Shown here piece by piece: positions 1 through 5,861 of a stretch of DNA of 8,607 bases. Position 1 is the stretch's first letter, and each line of letters starts with the position of its first letter. The notes below the pieces were generated by a model. The model was not told where the DNA came from and ran no database searches. It worked only from the letters and a program-made list of their open reading frames with translations. The DNA is from Anaerolineaceae bacterium (lineage in GTDB: Bacteria; Chloroflexota; Anaerolineae; Anaerolineales; Villigracilaceae), in the NCBI GenBank assembly GCA_009885445.1, contig VFKQ01000217.1, positions 1 to 8,607 of the forward strand, read 5' to 3'. The position numbers and the translations under genes were made by a program.

Positions 1-15
1 AAATAGAGCTTGCTC

Positions 16-70
16 CTTGCGCCGTCCTCGGCGCAAGATTTACTCGCAAAACGCCGCCGAGGACGGCGGC
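16..70. repeat. Paired GC-rich palindromes with complementary loops
   Basis: Two perfect hairpins lie side by side. The first pairs CTTGCGCCG (16-24) with CGGCGCAAG (29-37) around a TCCT loop. The second pairs GCCGCCG (53-59) with CGGCGGC (64-70) around an AGGA loop. The loops are complementary, and positions 20-33 are the exact reverse complement of 55-68, so the region can fold as two small hairpins (possibly kissing) or as one 14-bp stem with a 21-nt loop. This looks like a dispersed palindromic (REP-like) element. No T-tract follows, so a simple terminator is less likely. Confidence 0.7.
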
Positions 71-276
71 TTGAGCCTATGTAATTTAGACTTCATGTAC
101 GGTAGAGAACTGTCAAAAAAAAGATACTAAGAAATAGTTCTCAGTCAGGCTGGGAAGTTTAGGGGCACATGATTAAATAAGCGCAGTTTACGATTCGTTT
201 TAGAAACTTGGTTTAGCGAGAAAACTTGGGGCAAAAAACGTTAAAGACAAAATATTAAACACGCATGCGTTTAATG

Positions 277-307
277 AAAAACGTAGACAGGCAACACTTG
301 TCTGCGT
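277..307 (-). terminator. Putative Rho-independent terminator of tupA
   Basis: Read on the minus strand, ACGCAGACA (307-299) pairs with TGTCTACGT (289-281) as nine base pairs including one G-U, around a 9-nt loop, and a run of T follows (281-277). One arm is the last unit of the 8-bp array (299-306); the other is an inverted copy of the same unit (282-289). The terminator may therefore have formed from the repeat. It lies about 50 nt beyond the tupA stop. The stem is only moderately strong. Confidence 0.5.
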
Positions 308-354
308 GTGTACGTTTTTACTTGTGTACGTGTGTATTTGTCTACGTGTGTACC
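299..354. repeat. Tandem array of seven degenerate 8-bp units, copy 1
   Basis: Seven contiguous 8-bp units with plus-strand consensus TGTSTACG (minus strand CGTASACA) begin at 299, 307, 315, 323, 331, 339 and 347. TGTGTACG occurs twice exactly and TGTCTACG once; the unit at 315 is TTTTTACT. The array starts 5 nt past the tupA stop codon, on the 3' side of the gene. Its unit length, copy number and orientation relative to the upstream gene match the array at 7712-7767. There are no spacers, so this is not CRISPR. Confidence 0.85.
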
Positions 355-359
355 TAAAC

Positions 360-1217
360 TTACAACCCAAAATCAGCATCCGTCTTGTCGGCGTCGGGAT
401 AGAACAACGGTTGACCGTACAGGTCGATTCCAAATTTAGCGATCACATCCTGCGTGGATTGCTTCAAGAGAAAATTCAAAAATGCCATCGCGCCCTCGTA
501 ATTAACCCTCGGCCACTTCGCGGGGTTAACGGTGATGACGTGATAAATATTCAACAGCGGCGGGTCGCCTTCGAGCAAAAGCTCGAGTTGCCCATTATCT
601 TTTTGCGCGAGATATGTGGCGCGGTCTGTGAGCGTGTACGCATTTTTTTCGGAAGCCACGATCAGAGTCGCGCCCATGCCTTGTCCCGTTTCGAGATACC
701 AACTCTGGCCTGCGGGGTCGAGCGCGGCTTTCTTCCACAGTTCCAATTCTTTTTTGTGTGTGCCCGAATCGTCGCCGCGCGAAATGAAGGTGGCGCCGGA
801 GTTGAAGATCAGCGTCAACGCGTTCACTGCCGAGTCCATGCCGTTGATTCCCGCCGGGTCTGCGGCGGGACCGACGATGATAAAGTCGTTGTGCATCACC
901 AGCGCGCGGTCTTTGCCAAAGCCGCCGTCCATGAATGTGACTTCAGACGAGGGCGCATGCACGAGTAGGACGTCGGCGTTGCCCTCTTCGCCCATCTTGA
1001 GCGCCTGCCCTGTGCCCACCGCCACGGTCTGGACCGTGTAACCGGTCTCAGCCTCGAAGAGCGGAATCAGCACATCCAGCAATCCTGAGTCTTGCGTGGA
1101 GGTGGTCGTCGCGAGAATCAGTATCGGGTTGGCTGGAGCCGCTTCGGGCGCGGTGGTTGAGGCGGGCGCGCAGGCGTTAAGTAGCAAAAAAATTGTGAGC
1201 AGAGTTAGTTTTTTCAT
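360..1217 (-). CDS. tupA: Tungstate ABC transporter substrate-binding lipoprotein (TupA-like)
   Basis: This is a 285-residue periplasmic-type binding protein that should capture tungstate (or molybdate) for an ABC importer, supplying tungsto- or molybdoenzymes. Residues 1-15 form a lipoprotein signal peptide (MKK, hydrophobic stretch, lipobox LNAC) with lipidated Cys16. The anion-binding ATTTST motif at 36-41, GTGQALKMG at about 68-76, a DVLLVHAP segment, SRGDDSGTHKKE at 146-157 and YTLTDRATY at 194-202 are all typical of TupA. I chose the start at 1217 because the signal peptide begins there; the 34 residues encoded upstream are unlike a leader. No Shine-Dalgarno precedes it, but a -10-like box ends 7 nt upstream, so the mRNA may be leaderless. 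The permease (tupB) and ATPase (tupC) are not in the window, and a terminator-like hairpin follows the gene. The TTTS motif makes tungstate likelier than other anions. Confidence 0.88.
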   Translation of the reverse strand: MKKLTLLTIFLLLNACAPASTTAPEAAPANPILILATTTSTQDSGLLDVLIPLFEAETGYTVQTVAVGTGQALKMGEEGNADVLLVHAPSSEVTFMDGGFGKDRALVMHNDFIIVGPAADPAGINGMDSAVNALTLIFNSGATFISRGDDSGTHKKELELWKKAALDPAGQSWYLETGQGMGATLIVASEKNAYTLTDRATYLAQKDNGQLELLLEGDPPLLNIYHVITVNPAKWPRVNYEGAMAFLNFLLKQSTQDVIAKFGIDLYGQPLFYPDADKTDADFGL

Positions 1218-1224
1218 AGGCGCA

Positions 1225-1253
1225 AGTTTACGCGCCCTTCCAAAAGTTGACAA
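1225..1253 (-). promoter_or_regulatory. Putative tupA promoter (leaderless)
   Basis: On the minus strand TTGTCA (1253-1248) lies 17 nt before TAAACT (1230-1225), a fair sigma-70 pair. Only 7 nt separate the -10 box from the tupA ATG, so transcription would begin at or beside the start codon. The -35 box overlaps the plus-strand TTGACA at 1247-1252, so the two promoters would compete for polymerase. Confidence 0.45.
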
Positions 1254-1276
1254 TCCCCATGCGCGCGCCCTAAAAT
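1247..1276 (+). promoter_or_regulatory. Putative plus-strand promoter facing the YdeI-like gene
   Basis: TTGACA (1247-1252), a perfect -35 consensus, is followed after 18 nt by TAAAAT (1271-1276). Transcription would start near 1283 and run through two hairpins (1308-1336 and 1342-1408) before reaching the YdeI-like gene at 1425. The -35 shares its bases with the minus-strand tupA promoter. Confidence 0.45.
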
Positions 1277-1282
1277 AATTTA

Positions 1283-1408
1283 ATATGCTACACTCATCCA
1301 GAAGAGCGATGATCGGCACGTTTTTTGGCCGTCATCATTTTATACCCAGCGCAGTCAAAAAATGCGCTTTTTCAGAAGCGGGAAAGCGCGTTTTTTGACT
1401 GTGGGTAT
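1283..1408 (+). ncRNA. Candidate structured leader or small RNA
   Basis: A transcript from the TTGACA/TAAAAT promoter would be about 125 nt long and contain two hairpins. The first pairs GATGA-CGGC (1308-1317, one bulged T) with GCCGTCATC (1328-1336) around a T-rich loop. The second is the long terminator-like structure at 1342-1408. The arrangement fits either an attenuator leader for the YdeI-like gene or a free-standing small RNA. It matches no riboswitch class I recognise. The call rests only on promoter and hairpin positions. Confidence 0.25.
1342..1408. terminator. Long inverted repeat, bidirectional terminator-like
   Basis: ATACCCA (1342-1348) pairs with TGGGTAT (1402-1408); CAGTCAAAAAA (1352-1362) pairs with TTTTTTGACTG (1391-1401); T1363 wobbles with G1390; GCGCTTT (1364-1370) pairs with AAAGCGC (1383-1389). 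That makes 26 pairs with one 3-nt bulge and a 12-nt loop. The inner stem is followed by one base and T6 on either strand, the form of a bidirectional intrinsic terminator. This is odd in a divergent intergenic region, so it could instead be an attenuator or a small palindromic mobile element. Confidence 0.6.
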
Positions 1409-1424
1409 TATAGAGAGGCTTGTT

Positions 1425-1769
1425 ATGCAAACAACTGAAACATTTTCTGCGCGAGACCGCGACGAGTTTCGCACCTGGCTGATTGCCAATCATGATTCTG
1501 CCAAAGAGGTCTGGCTGGTCATCTATAAGAAAACATCAGGCGAAGCCAGCATCAGTTATGAAGAAGCCGTAGAGGAGGCGCTATGTTTTGGCTGGACAGA
1601 TAATTTGATGAAGTCTTTGAAGAGCAGTATGTTTATTCAACGCTTTACGCCGCGCCGCAAGGGAACGGACTGGACTCTGACCAATGAAAATTTGGTGCGC
1701 AAGATGATCATCGAGGGCAAGATGACGGAGGCGGGCAAGGCGGTTTTGCCGTTTGGGTTTGTAGTGTAA
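1425..1769 (+). pseudogene. YdeI/OmpD-associated family protein, C-terminally truncated
   Basis: The 114-residue product matches the N-terminal half of the YdeI/OmdA family, whose members are usually near 190 residues; their biochemical role is poorly known. Diagnostic stretches are the N-terminal DRDEFRTWLIANHDSAKEVW, EEAVEEALCFGWTDN (46-60) and QRFTPRRK (72-79). Similarity holds to about MTEAG (100-104) and then gives way to a short unrelated tail and a stop. The C-terminal domain is absent and does not resume downstream, where a methyltransferase gene fragment begins at 1792. I chose the ATG at 1425 because GAGAGG lies 6 nt upstream and family similarity begins there; an upstream ATG at 1362 falls inside the long hairpin. 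It is probably a remnant cut by rearrangement, though a short protein could still be made. Confidence 0.7.
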
Positions 1770-1791
1770 TGGATCCAATTAAATAATCAAT

Positions 1792-2010
1792 ATGCCAAAC
1801 AAATTTCTCGACCTGCTCTCCACCCAAACCCTCCTCGCCGACGGCGCAAAGGATATTTATTTCAACCGTTTGTTTTATCAGCAGGCCAAAGAACCGAAAG
1901 AGTTATGGGAACTACCGAACGGCGAACACGGCGCGGCGTTTTTGCAAAATGCGCAGGAGTATTCAAAACAGGTGCTGGCCTTTTTCGATCAGGCGATCAC
2001 TTTGGTATGA
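1792..2010 (+). pseudogene. Chimeric ORF: methyltransferase 5' end fused to alpha/beta-hydrolase tail
   Basis: The 72-codon frame joins two unrelated pieces. Residues 1-19, ending LLADGA, resemble the first 20 residues of the fusion enzyme encoded at 5862. Residues 20-72 look like the C-terminus of an alpha/beta-hydrolase (dienelactone-hydrolase-like): DIYFNRLFYQQAKEPKELW, then NGEHGAAF with the probable catalytic His, then an amphipathic last helix. The join is at 1848/1849, inside a 22-nt stretch (1828-1849) that matches 5898-5919 at 21 positions, so recombination at a short homology is plausible. Most of the hydrolase, including its nucleophile, is missing. There is no Shine-Dalgarno; TAAATA lies 6 nt before the ATG. 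It is most likely a non-functional relic. Confidence 0.7.
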
Positions 2011-2017
2011 TTACCCC
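2006..2017 (+). promoter_or_regulatory. -10-like box directly before second methyltransferase fragment
   Basis: TATGAT (2006-2011) is separated by 6 nt from the ATG at 2018, the same geometry as TATAAT at 5850-5855 before the intact gene. It overlaps the stop codon of the chimeric ORF. There is no clear -35 box and no Shine-Dalgarno. It suggests that the fragment brought the original gene's leaderless promoter with it. Confidence 0.4.
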
Positions 2018-2146
2018 ATGACGAAAAAATTTCTTGACCTTCTCCAAAGCCAAACACCGCTTGCTGACGGGGCGATGGGCGCCATGCTCCATGTGCGTTG
2101 TTTGGGATTTGCCAGAATAAAGCAAGGGGATCGATCGTCTTATTAG
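2018..2146 (+). pseudogene. Second 5' fragment of a homocysteine methyltransferase/MTHFR gene
   Basis: Residues 1-31 of this 42-codon frame align with the start of the intact enzyme at 5862: FLDLLQSQTPLADGAMGAML corresponds to FLSQLLSGTTLLADGAMGTML, and HVRCLGF to HARGIGF. Similarity stops at about 2110 and the frame closes at 2146 with unrelated residues. The DNA is clearly diverged from the intact gene, so this is not a recent duplication. It is closer to the fragment at 1792 (both read KFLDLL) than to the intact copy. Lacking nearly the whole barrel and all zinc ligands, it cannot be an enzyme. Confidence 0.75.
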
Positions 2147-2198
2147 CAAATTTCCGAGGGTCGTCAAAAAAGGTTGCGTGGAGCGGTTGATCAAATAA
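2121..2198 (+). pseudogene. Possible C-terminal stub of an unknown gene
   Basis: A 25-codon frame without a start codon ends in TAA at 2198. Its residues (including GIDRLISKFPRVVKK and a final ERLIK) have the basic, amphipathic look of a real protein C-terminus. It ends immediately before the Shine-Dalgarno of the glycosyltransferase gene, as the preceding gene of an operon would. It may be what remains of a fourth cassette gene cut off when the cassette joined the methyltransferase fragment at about 2110-2120. I do not recognise the family, and chance is possible. Confidence 0.3.
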
Positions 2199-2210
2199 CG
2201 GAGCATCAGA

Positions 2211-4082
2211 GTGAACCTAAAGCGTTTGTTTTTATTTGAATACACCCCGCTGATTATCTTGCTGGTGATTCTTTTATCAATAGGAATATTCAGCCTTCCC
2301 AGCTATGGTGAAAGCTGGGACGAATTCCATTACCTGGGTCACGCTCGTCTTTCCATGCAGGCATATACAGGCGCAATGCCTGCATGGGACGTTATCTATC
2401 GCTTTTACGGCCCCTCTTTTATGATGCTTGTAGTATTGGTCGCAAAGCTTTTCCCCGATGCAATCCTTTCAGATGTCGCCCATGCGCTCAGTTTCCTTAC
2501 CTTCCTGATCGGGCTGGTCATTTTTTATAAACTCGCCCGTCGTTTTCTCGGTGTTTGGGAATCCTATGGCGCTACTTTATTATTTACCAGTCAACCGCTT
2601 TTATGGGGCCATGCTTTTATTAATCCAAAAGACACGCCATTTACGATCGGCTTCATGGCCAGCATTTACTTTGGTTTGCGAATGCTGGATAGCTTGAAGC
2701 TGGATCCGCCCAAACAGCCGGATGCCCGCCTGAATGGAATCCTGCGCGACGAGGCGAAAAGCCTTCCGCGCCCGCGCCGGGTTTTGCTAGTCATCGGCCT
2801 GTTTCTGGCTGTTGGCCTTTCCATCTGGCTGGCAACTTTGCTCATGAACTTACAAATGAAAGTCTTCCCACCCGTTTTTAGCACAGCCGATTTTTTCGAG
2901 ATGGAAAATTACCACTACCAGATTACCCGCCAGTTTGAATATATATTATTGGCAGTTGGCTTACTCCTTTTTTTCTGCGGCTTTGTGGTTTCAATTTTCC
3001 TGCCCTTGAGCGGCCGTCATATTTTCGAAGTCGAATTAAAGCCAATTGCCTGGCGGGTCAAACAAGCATTAACCAATCGCACTCTGCTAATCACAGCGCT
3101 GATTGTTGGTTTAACCTCTTCCATCCGATTTTTGGGGCTGGCCGCCGCAGGGTTTATCGGGCTATTGGTCATTTGGCGGCATCGCTATGCCGCCATAGTG
3201 CCTCTGGCTGTTTTCGCGGGCCTAAGCTTTCTGGTCATGTATGTTACCTGGCCATACTTGTGGACGGCTCCTTTTTTTCGCTTTTTTTTGACTGTGGCTG
3301 TTATGTTGCGCTTTCCCTGGTCAGGCAAAGTCTTGTTTGAGGGTCAATACTATACCCCCGACCAACTACCTTACTACTATCTGCCCAAACTGATTGTCTT
3401 GCAAACCACTGAAACTGCCCTGATTTGTTTTTCACTGGGCTTGCTTGTGTTGGTCTATCTCCTAATTAAAAGGAAAAGACAGCCTGGGTTAATAGAATTG
3501 GCCTACTTGTGCCTTATCTGGTTTTTCCTGCCAGTTCTTTGGGCTGTTATCGGCAACCCTAACCTGTATGATAATTTTCGCCAGTTACACTTTGTTTTGC
3601 CTCCAATATTCCTGCTTGGCGGATTGGGTTTGCAAATAATATTCTCAAAATTACGACACCCCCTGGTAAAAATATTTGTACTTATACTTTTGGTTGTACC
3701 CGGCATGGACGCCTATTTTCACCTGCATCCATACGAATATGTTTATTACAATACCTTTGCGGGCCAAAACACATTCCGCAAATATGAAGCTGACTACTGG
3801 GGCACCTCCTTCCGTGAGGCCAGTCAATATATTAATCAAATTGCTCCCGCCGGTGCCAAAGTTGTGGTGTGGGGGCCGGTCATGCCTCTTTGGGCATATC
3901 TCCGCCCAGATATTTCCGCCGTCGGTTATGAAGTTGGGCCGATTCCAAGCGGGCCTTATTACGCTGTGGTGTTGTCTCGTTACGACAATGATATTATCGT
4001 CCATCCGGATGCGCCGGTGCTTTTCAGTGTAAAGAAAAACGGCATGATTCTGGTTGTCGTCAAGTATATTGAACCACCATGA
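2211..4082 (+). CDS. GT-C fold membrane glycosyltransferase (GT39/ArnT-like)
   Basis: This 623-residue polytopic membrane protein probably transfers a sugar from a polyprenyl-phosphate carrier to an acceptor on the outer face of the membrane. Around ten hydrophobic segments are visible, the first at 11-30. The first extracytoplasmic loop carries GESWDEF (33-39), the acidic pair typical of the GT-C active site. NPKD (138-141), PYYYLPKLIVLQTT (387-400) and a C-terminal YYNTFAGQ...YEADYWGTSF block (512-533) are features I associate with bacterial GT39-like enzymes. Residues 163-235 form a loop plus extra segments rarely seen in short relatives. The start is GTG at 2211, with GGAG 7 nt upstream; the first internal Met is about 49 residues in and would remove the first membrane span and the acidic motif. 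It heads the cassette with the GT2 and methyltransferase genes. Base use is more AT-rich than in the 5862 gene. Donor and acceptor cannot be told. Confidence 0.82.
   Translation: MNLKRLFLFEYTPLIILLVILLSIGIFSLPSYGESWDEFHYLGHARLSMQAYTGAMPAWDVIYRFYGPSFMMLVVLVAKLFPDAILSDVAHALSFLTFLIGLVIFYKLARRFLGVWESYGATLLFTSQPLLWGHAFINPKDTPFTIGFMASIYFGLRMLDSLKLDPPKQPDARLNGILRDEAKSLPRPRRVLLVIGLFLAVGLSIWLATLLMNLQMKVFPPVFSTADFFEMENYHYQITRQFEYILLAVGLLLFFCGFVVSIFLPLSGRHIFEVELKPIAWRVKQALTNRTLLITALIVGLTSSIRFLGLAAAGFIGLLVIWRHRYAAIVPLAVFAGLSFLVMYVTWPYLWTAPFFRFFLTVAVMLRFPWSGKVLFEGQYYTPDQLPYYYLPKLIVLQTTETALICFSLGLLVLVYLLIKRKRQPGLIELAYLCLIWFFLPVLWAVIGNPNLYDNFRQLHFVLPPIFLLGGLGLQIIFSKLRHPLVKIFVLILLVVPGMDAYFHLHPYEYVYYNTFAGQNTFRKYEADYWGTSFREASQYINQIAPAGAKVVVWGPVMPLWAYLRPDISAVGYEVGPIPSGPYYAVVLSRYDNDIIVHPDAPVLFSVKKNGMILVVVKYIEPP
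2353..2387 (+). repeat. 12-bp perfect inverted repeat inside the glycosyltransferase gene
   Basis: CCATGCAGGCAT (2353-2364) and ATGCCTGCATGG (2376-2387) are perfect complements separated by 11 nt. They cover codons 48-59, between the acidic active-site loop and the second membrane segment. The hairpin would be stable in the mRNA early in translation. Its role, if any, is unknown. Confidence 0.7.
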
Positions 4083-4188
4083 GCGCCTGCGGGTTTTGGA
4101 CCTTACCCTTGTTTAGCTGTCGGGTGTGATTTCTGAATTTGTGCCGCTGGCCCCACGGATACATATTGGGCCATAAGCAGGAGATGGT

Positions 4189-5142
4189 ATGCGCGACCTT
4201 TGTATCTTAATACCCATTTATAACGATTGGGAATCGTTGGCGATTTTATTGGGCGCATTGAATAACATTGCCACCCAGAAAGATTTGCGCCTGCATATGG
4301 TTGTCGTGGATGATGGCTCCACTATTGCGCCGCCCAAATGGGATTTGCACCAGCTGGACCACATCGTTGCGCTGGATGTTGTTTCCCTGATTCGTAATCT
4401 TGGGCATCAGCGAGCGATTGCCATGGGTCTTGCGGTGATCAGCGGCATGCAAATCAATACGCCAGTCATTGTGATGGATGGAGATGGCGAAGACCAGCCG
4501 GCAGACGTATTTTTACTTTTAACACAACACGACCAAAGCCCCGACGAAATTATTTTTGCGCAACGCGCCAAGCGTTCAGAAGGCCGTTTGTTTCGTGTTT
4601 TTTATTTTTTCTTCAAAGTTTTCTTTCAATTTCTGGTCGGGAAGAAAATCACCTTTGGTAATTTCTGCCTCATTCCCGCCGGGCAGTTGCGTAGGGTGGC
4701 GCACCTGCAGGAATTGTGGAATCACTTTGCCGCAGGGATTATGCACTCCAGTATGAGCTGGAAGATCGTTCCCACAACGCGTGGCACTCGCCTCACAGGA
4801 AAATCGCACATGAACCCAGTGGCACTGGTGCTCCACGGATTGAGCGCCATTTCGGTTTACATTGAAATTGTCTATGTGCGCCTGCTGTTTCTTGCCTTTG
4901 GGTTGATATTATTCGATGTACTGTCATTTATTGCCCTGATATATATTCGCTTTGGTACACCGCTGGCTATCCCTGGCTGGGCTACCAGTGTGGCAGTGGG
5001 CCTGACGGTGATGATGGTACAGGCAGTTCTCTTTTTGGCATTGTTATCCTTTGTCGTCTTGAGCTATCGTAGCGGTAAAATGTTTATCCCGGCAGTGGAT
5101 TATAAAGATTACCTTCTAAATATTGAGCACATTAAACCATGA
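4189..5142 (+). CDS. GT2 polyprenyl-phosphate glycosyltransferase (DPM1/GtrB-like)
   Basis: The 317-residue product should load a nucleotide-activated sugar onto undecaprenyl phosphate at the cytoplasmic face, making the lipid-linked donor used by GT-C enzymes. The N-terminal GT-A domain shows IPIYNDWESL (8-17), VVVDDGS (38-44), NLGHQRAIAMGL (70-81) and the metal-binding acidic motif MDGDGEDQP (96-104). A basic stretch, GTRLTGKSHMN (199-209), precedes two membrane segments at about 228-255 and 263-292, the layout of the GtrB/YkcC group. AGGAG lies 5 nt before the ATG. It starts 106 nt after the GT-C gene, a gap in which I see nothing, and overlaps the next gene by 4 nt (ATGA), so the two are translationally coupled. 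The sugar cannot be deduced. Confidence 0.87.
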   Translation: MRDLCILIPIYNDWESLAILLGALNNIATQKDLRLHMVVVDDGSTIAPPKWDLHQLDHIVALDVVSLIRNLGHQRAIAMGLAVISGMQINTPVIVMDGDGEDQPADVFLLLTQHDQSPDEIIFAQRAKRSEGRLFRVFYFFFKVFFQFLVGKKITFGNFCLIPAGQLRRVAHLQELWNHFAAGIMHSSMSWKIVPTTRGTRLTGKSHMNPVALVLHGLSAISVYIEIVYVRLLFLAFGLILFDVLSFIALIYIRFGTPLAIPGWATSVAVGLTVMMVQAVLFLALLSFVVLSYRSGKMFIPAVDYKDYLLNIEHIKP

Positions 5143-5843
5143 CTGAAACTTATATTGGCAATGAATTGGAAATTTTTGCCAACGCCCTGCGCTGGAAGGC
5201 ATACTTCTCTGGCACCCTCGCCCCTTATGGCAAAAAAGTATTGGAAGTCGGTGCAGGCCTAGGCGCAACCACCTCCATCTTATGCGACGGTTCCCAGGAA
5301 GAATGGCTCTGCCTTGAGCCAGATCTGCAACTCCTCGCGCAAGTGGAGGCGCGCATTCGCTCTGGGGAATTGCCCGCCTGTTGCCATGCCCGCGCAGGCA
5401 CAGTTCGCGACCTTGCCCCCGGCGCATTGTTCGATAGCATCCTCTATATTGATGTGTTGGAGCATATTAAAGAAGACCAAGCGGAGTTGGAACATGCCGC
5501 CAGGCACCTTGCACCTGGAGGCCGACTGATCGTGCTTTCCCCGGCATATTCATTTTTATACAGTCCTTTTGATGAGTCGATTGGGCATTACCGCCGCTAC
5601 ACACGCGCTTCGCTCACCTTGCTCACTCCGCCAGCATGCAAAATTGTCAGATCGATGTACCTCGATTCAGTTGGACTCTTTACGTCGCTTGCCAACCGTC
5701 TTTTTCTTAAGCAAAGCATGCCCACTCAAGCGCAGATTCTTTTTTGGGACCGCAACCTGGTACCTTTATCGAAAATTATTGACCGACTGATTGGCTTCCG
5801 TTTTGGCCGCTCCGTTATCGTCATCTGGGAACGTCCGCAATAG
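5139..5843 (+). CDS. Class I SAM-dependent methyltransferase
   Basis: The 234-residue Rossmann-fold methyltransferase has motif I VLEVGAGLG (34-42), the acidic end of strand 2 at LEPD (59-62), DSILYIDVLEHI (99-110), and LAPGGRLIVL (124-133). The C-terminal part, GHYRRYT (149-155), DSVG (176-179) and FGRS (222-225), is characteristic of a subgroup commonly found beside GT2 polyprenyl-phosphate transferases. The substrate is unknown; a lipid-linked sugar or the carrier pathway is an inference from context. Its ATG overlaps the GT2 stop codon, so it is the last gene of the cassette operon. No terminator follows; the next gene starts 18 nt later, with its own -10 box between. Confidence 0.82.
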   Translation: MTETYIGNELEIFANALRWKAYFSGTLAPYGKKVLEVGAGLGATTSILCDGSQEEWLCLEPDLQLLAQVEARIRSGELPACCHARAGTVRDLAPGALFDSILYIDVLEHIKEDQAELEHAARHLAPGGRLIVLSPAYSFLYSPFDESIGHYRRYTRASLTLLTPPACKIVRSMYLDSVGLFTSLANRLFLKQSMPTQAQILFWDRNLVPLSKIIDRLIGFRFGRSVIVIWERPQ

Positions 5844-5849
5844 CGCGCT

Positions 5850-5861
5850 TATAATGAGCTT
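5850..5861 (+). promoter_or_regulatory. Perfect -10 box 6 nt before the methyltransferase/MTHFR start
   Basis: TATAAT (5850-5855) matches the sigma-70 -10 consensus exactly and ends 6 nt before the ATG at 5862. No convincing -35 box lies 16-18 nt upstream and no Shine-Dalgarno is present. Transcription would begin at the ATG, giving a leaderless mRNA. Read-through from the glycosylation operon is also possible. Confidence 0.5.

Larger units (their letters stand above)
1..359. other. Gene-free region downstream of tupA
   Basis: I see no credible gene here; open frames on both strands are short and resemble no family I know. The region holds two GC-rich palindromes (16-70), a 7-bp inverted repeat with a long loop (105-111 with 136-142), a perfect 10-bp palindrome ACGCATGCGT (261-270) inside an imperfect TTAAAC/GTTTAA stem, a terminator-like hairpin (277-307) and the 8-bp-unit array (299-354). 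Positions 71-256 are AT-rich and otherwise featureless. A gene ending left of the window cannot be excluded. Confidence 0.6.
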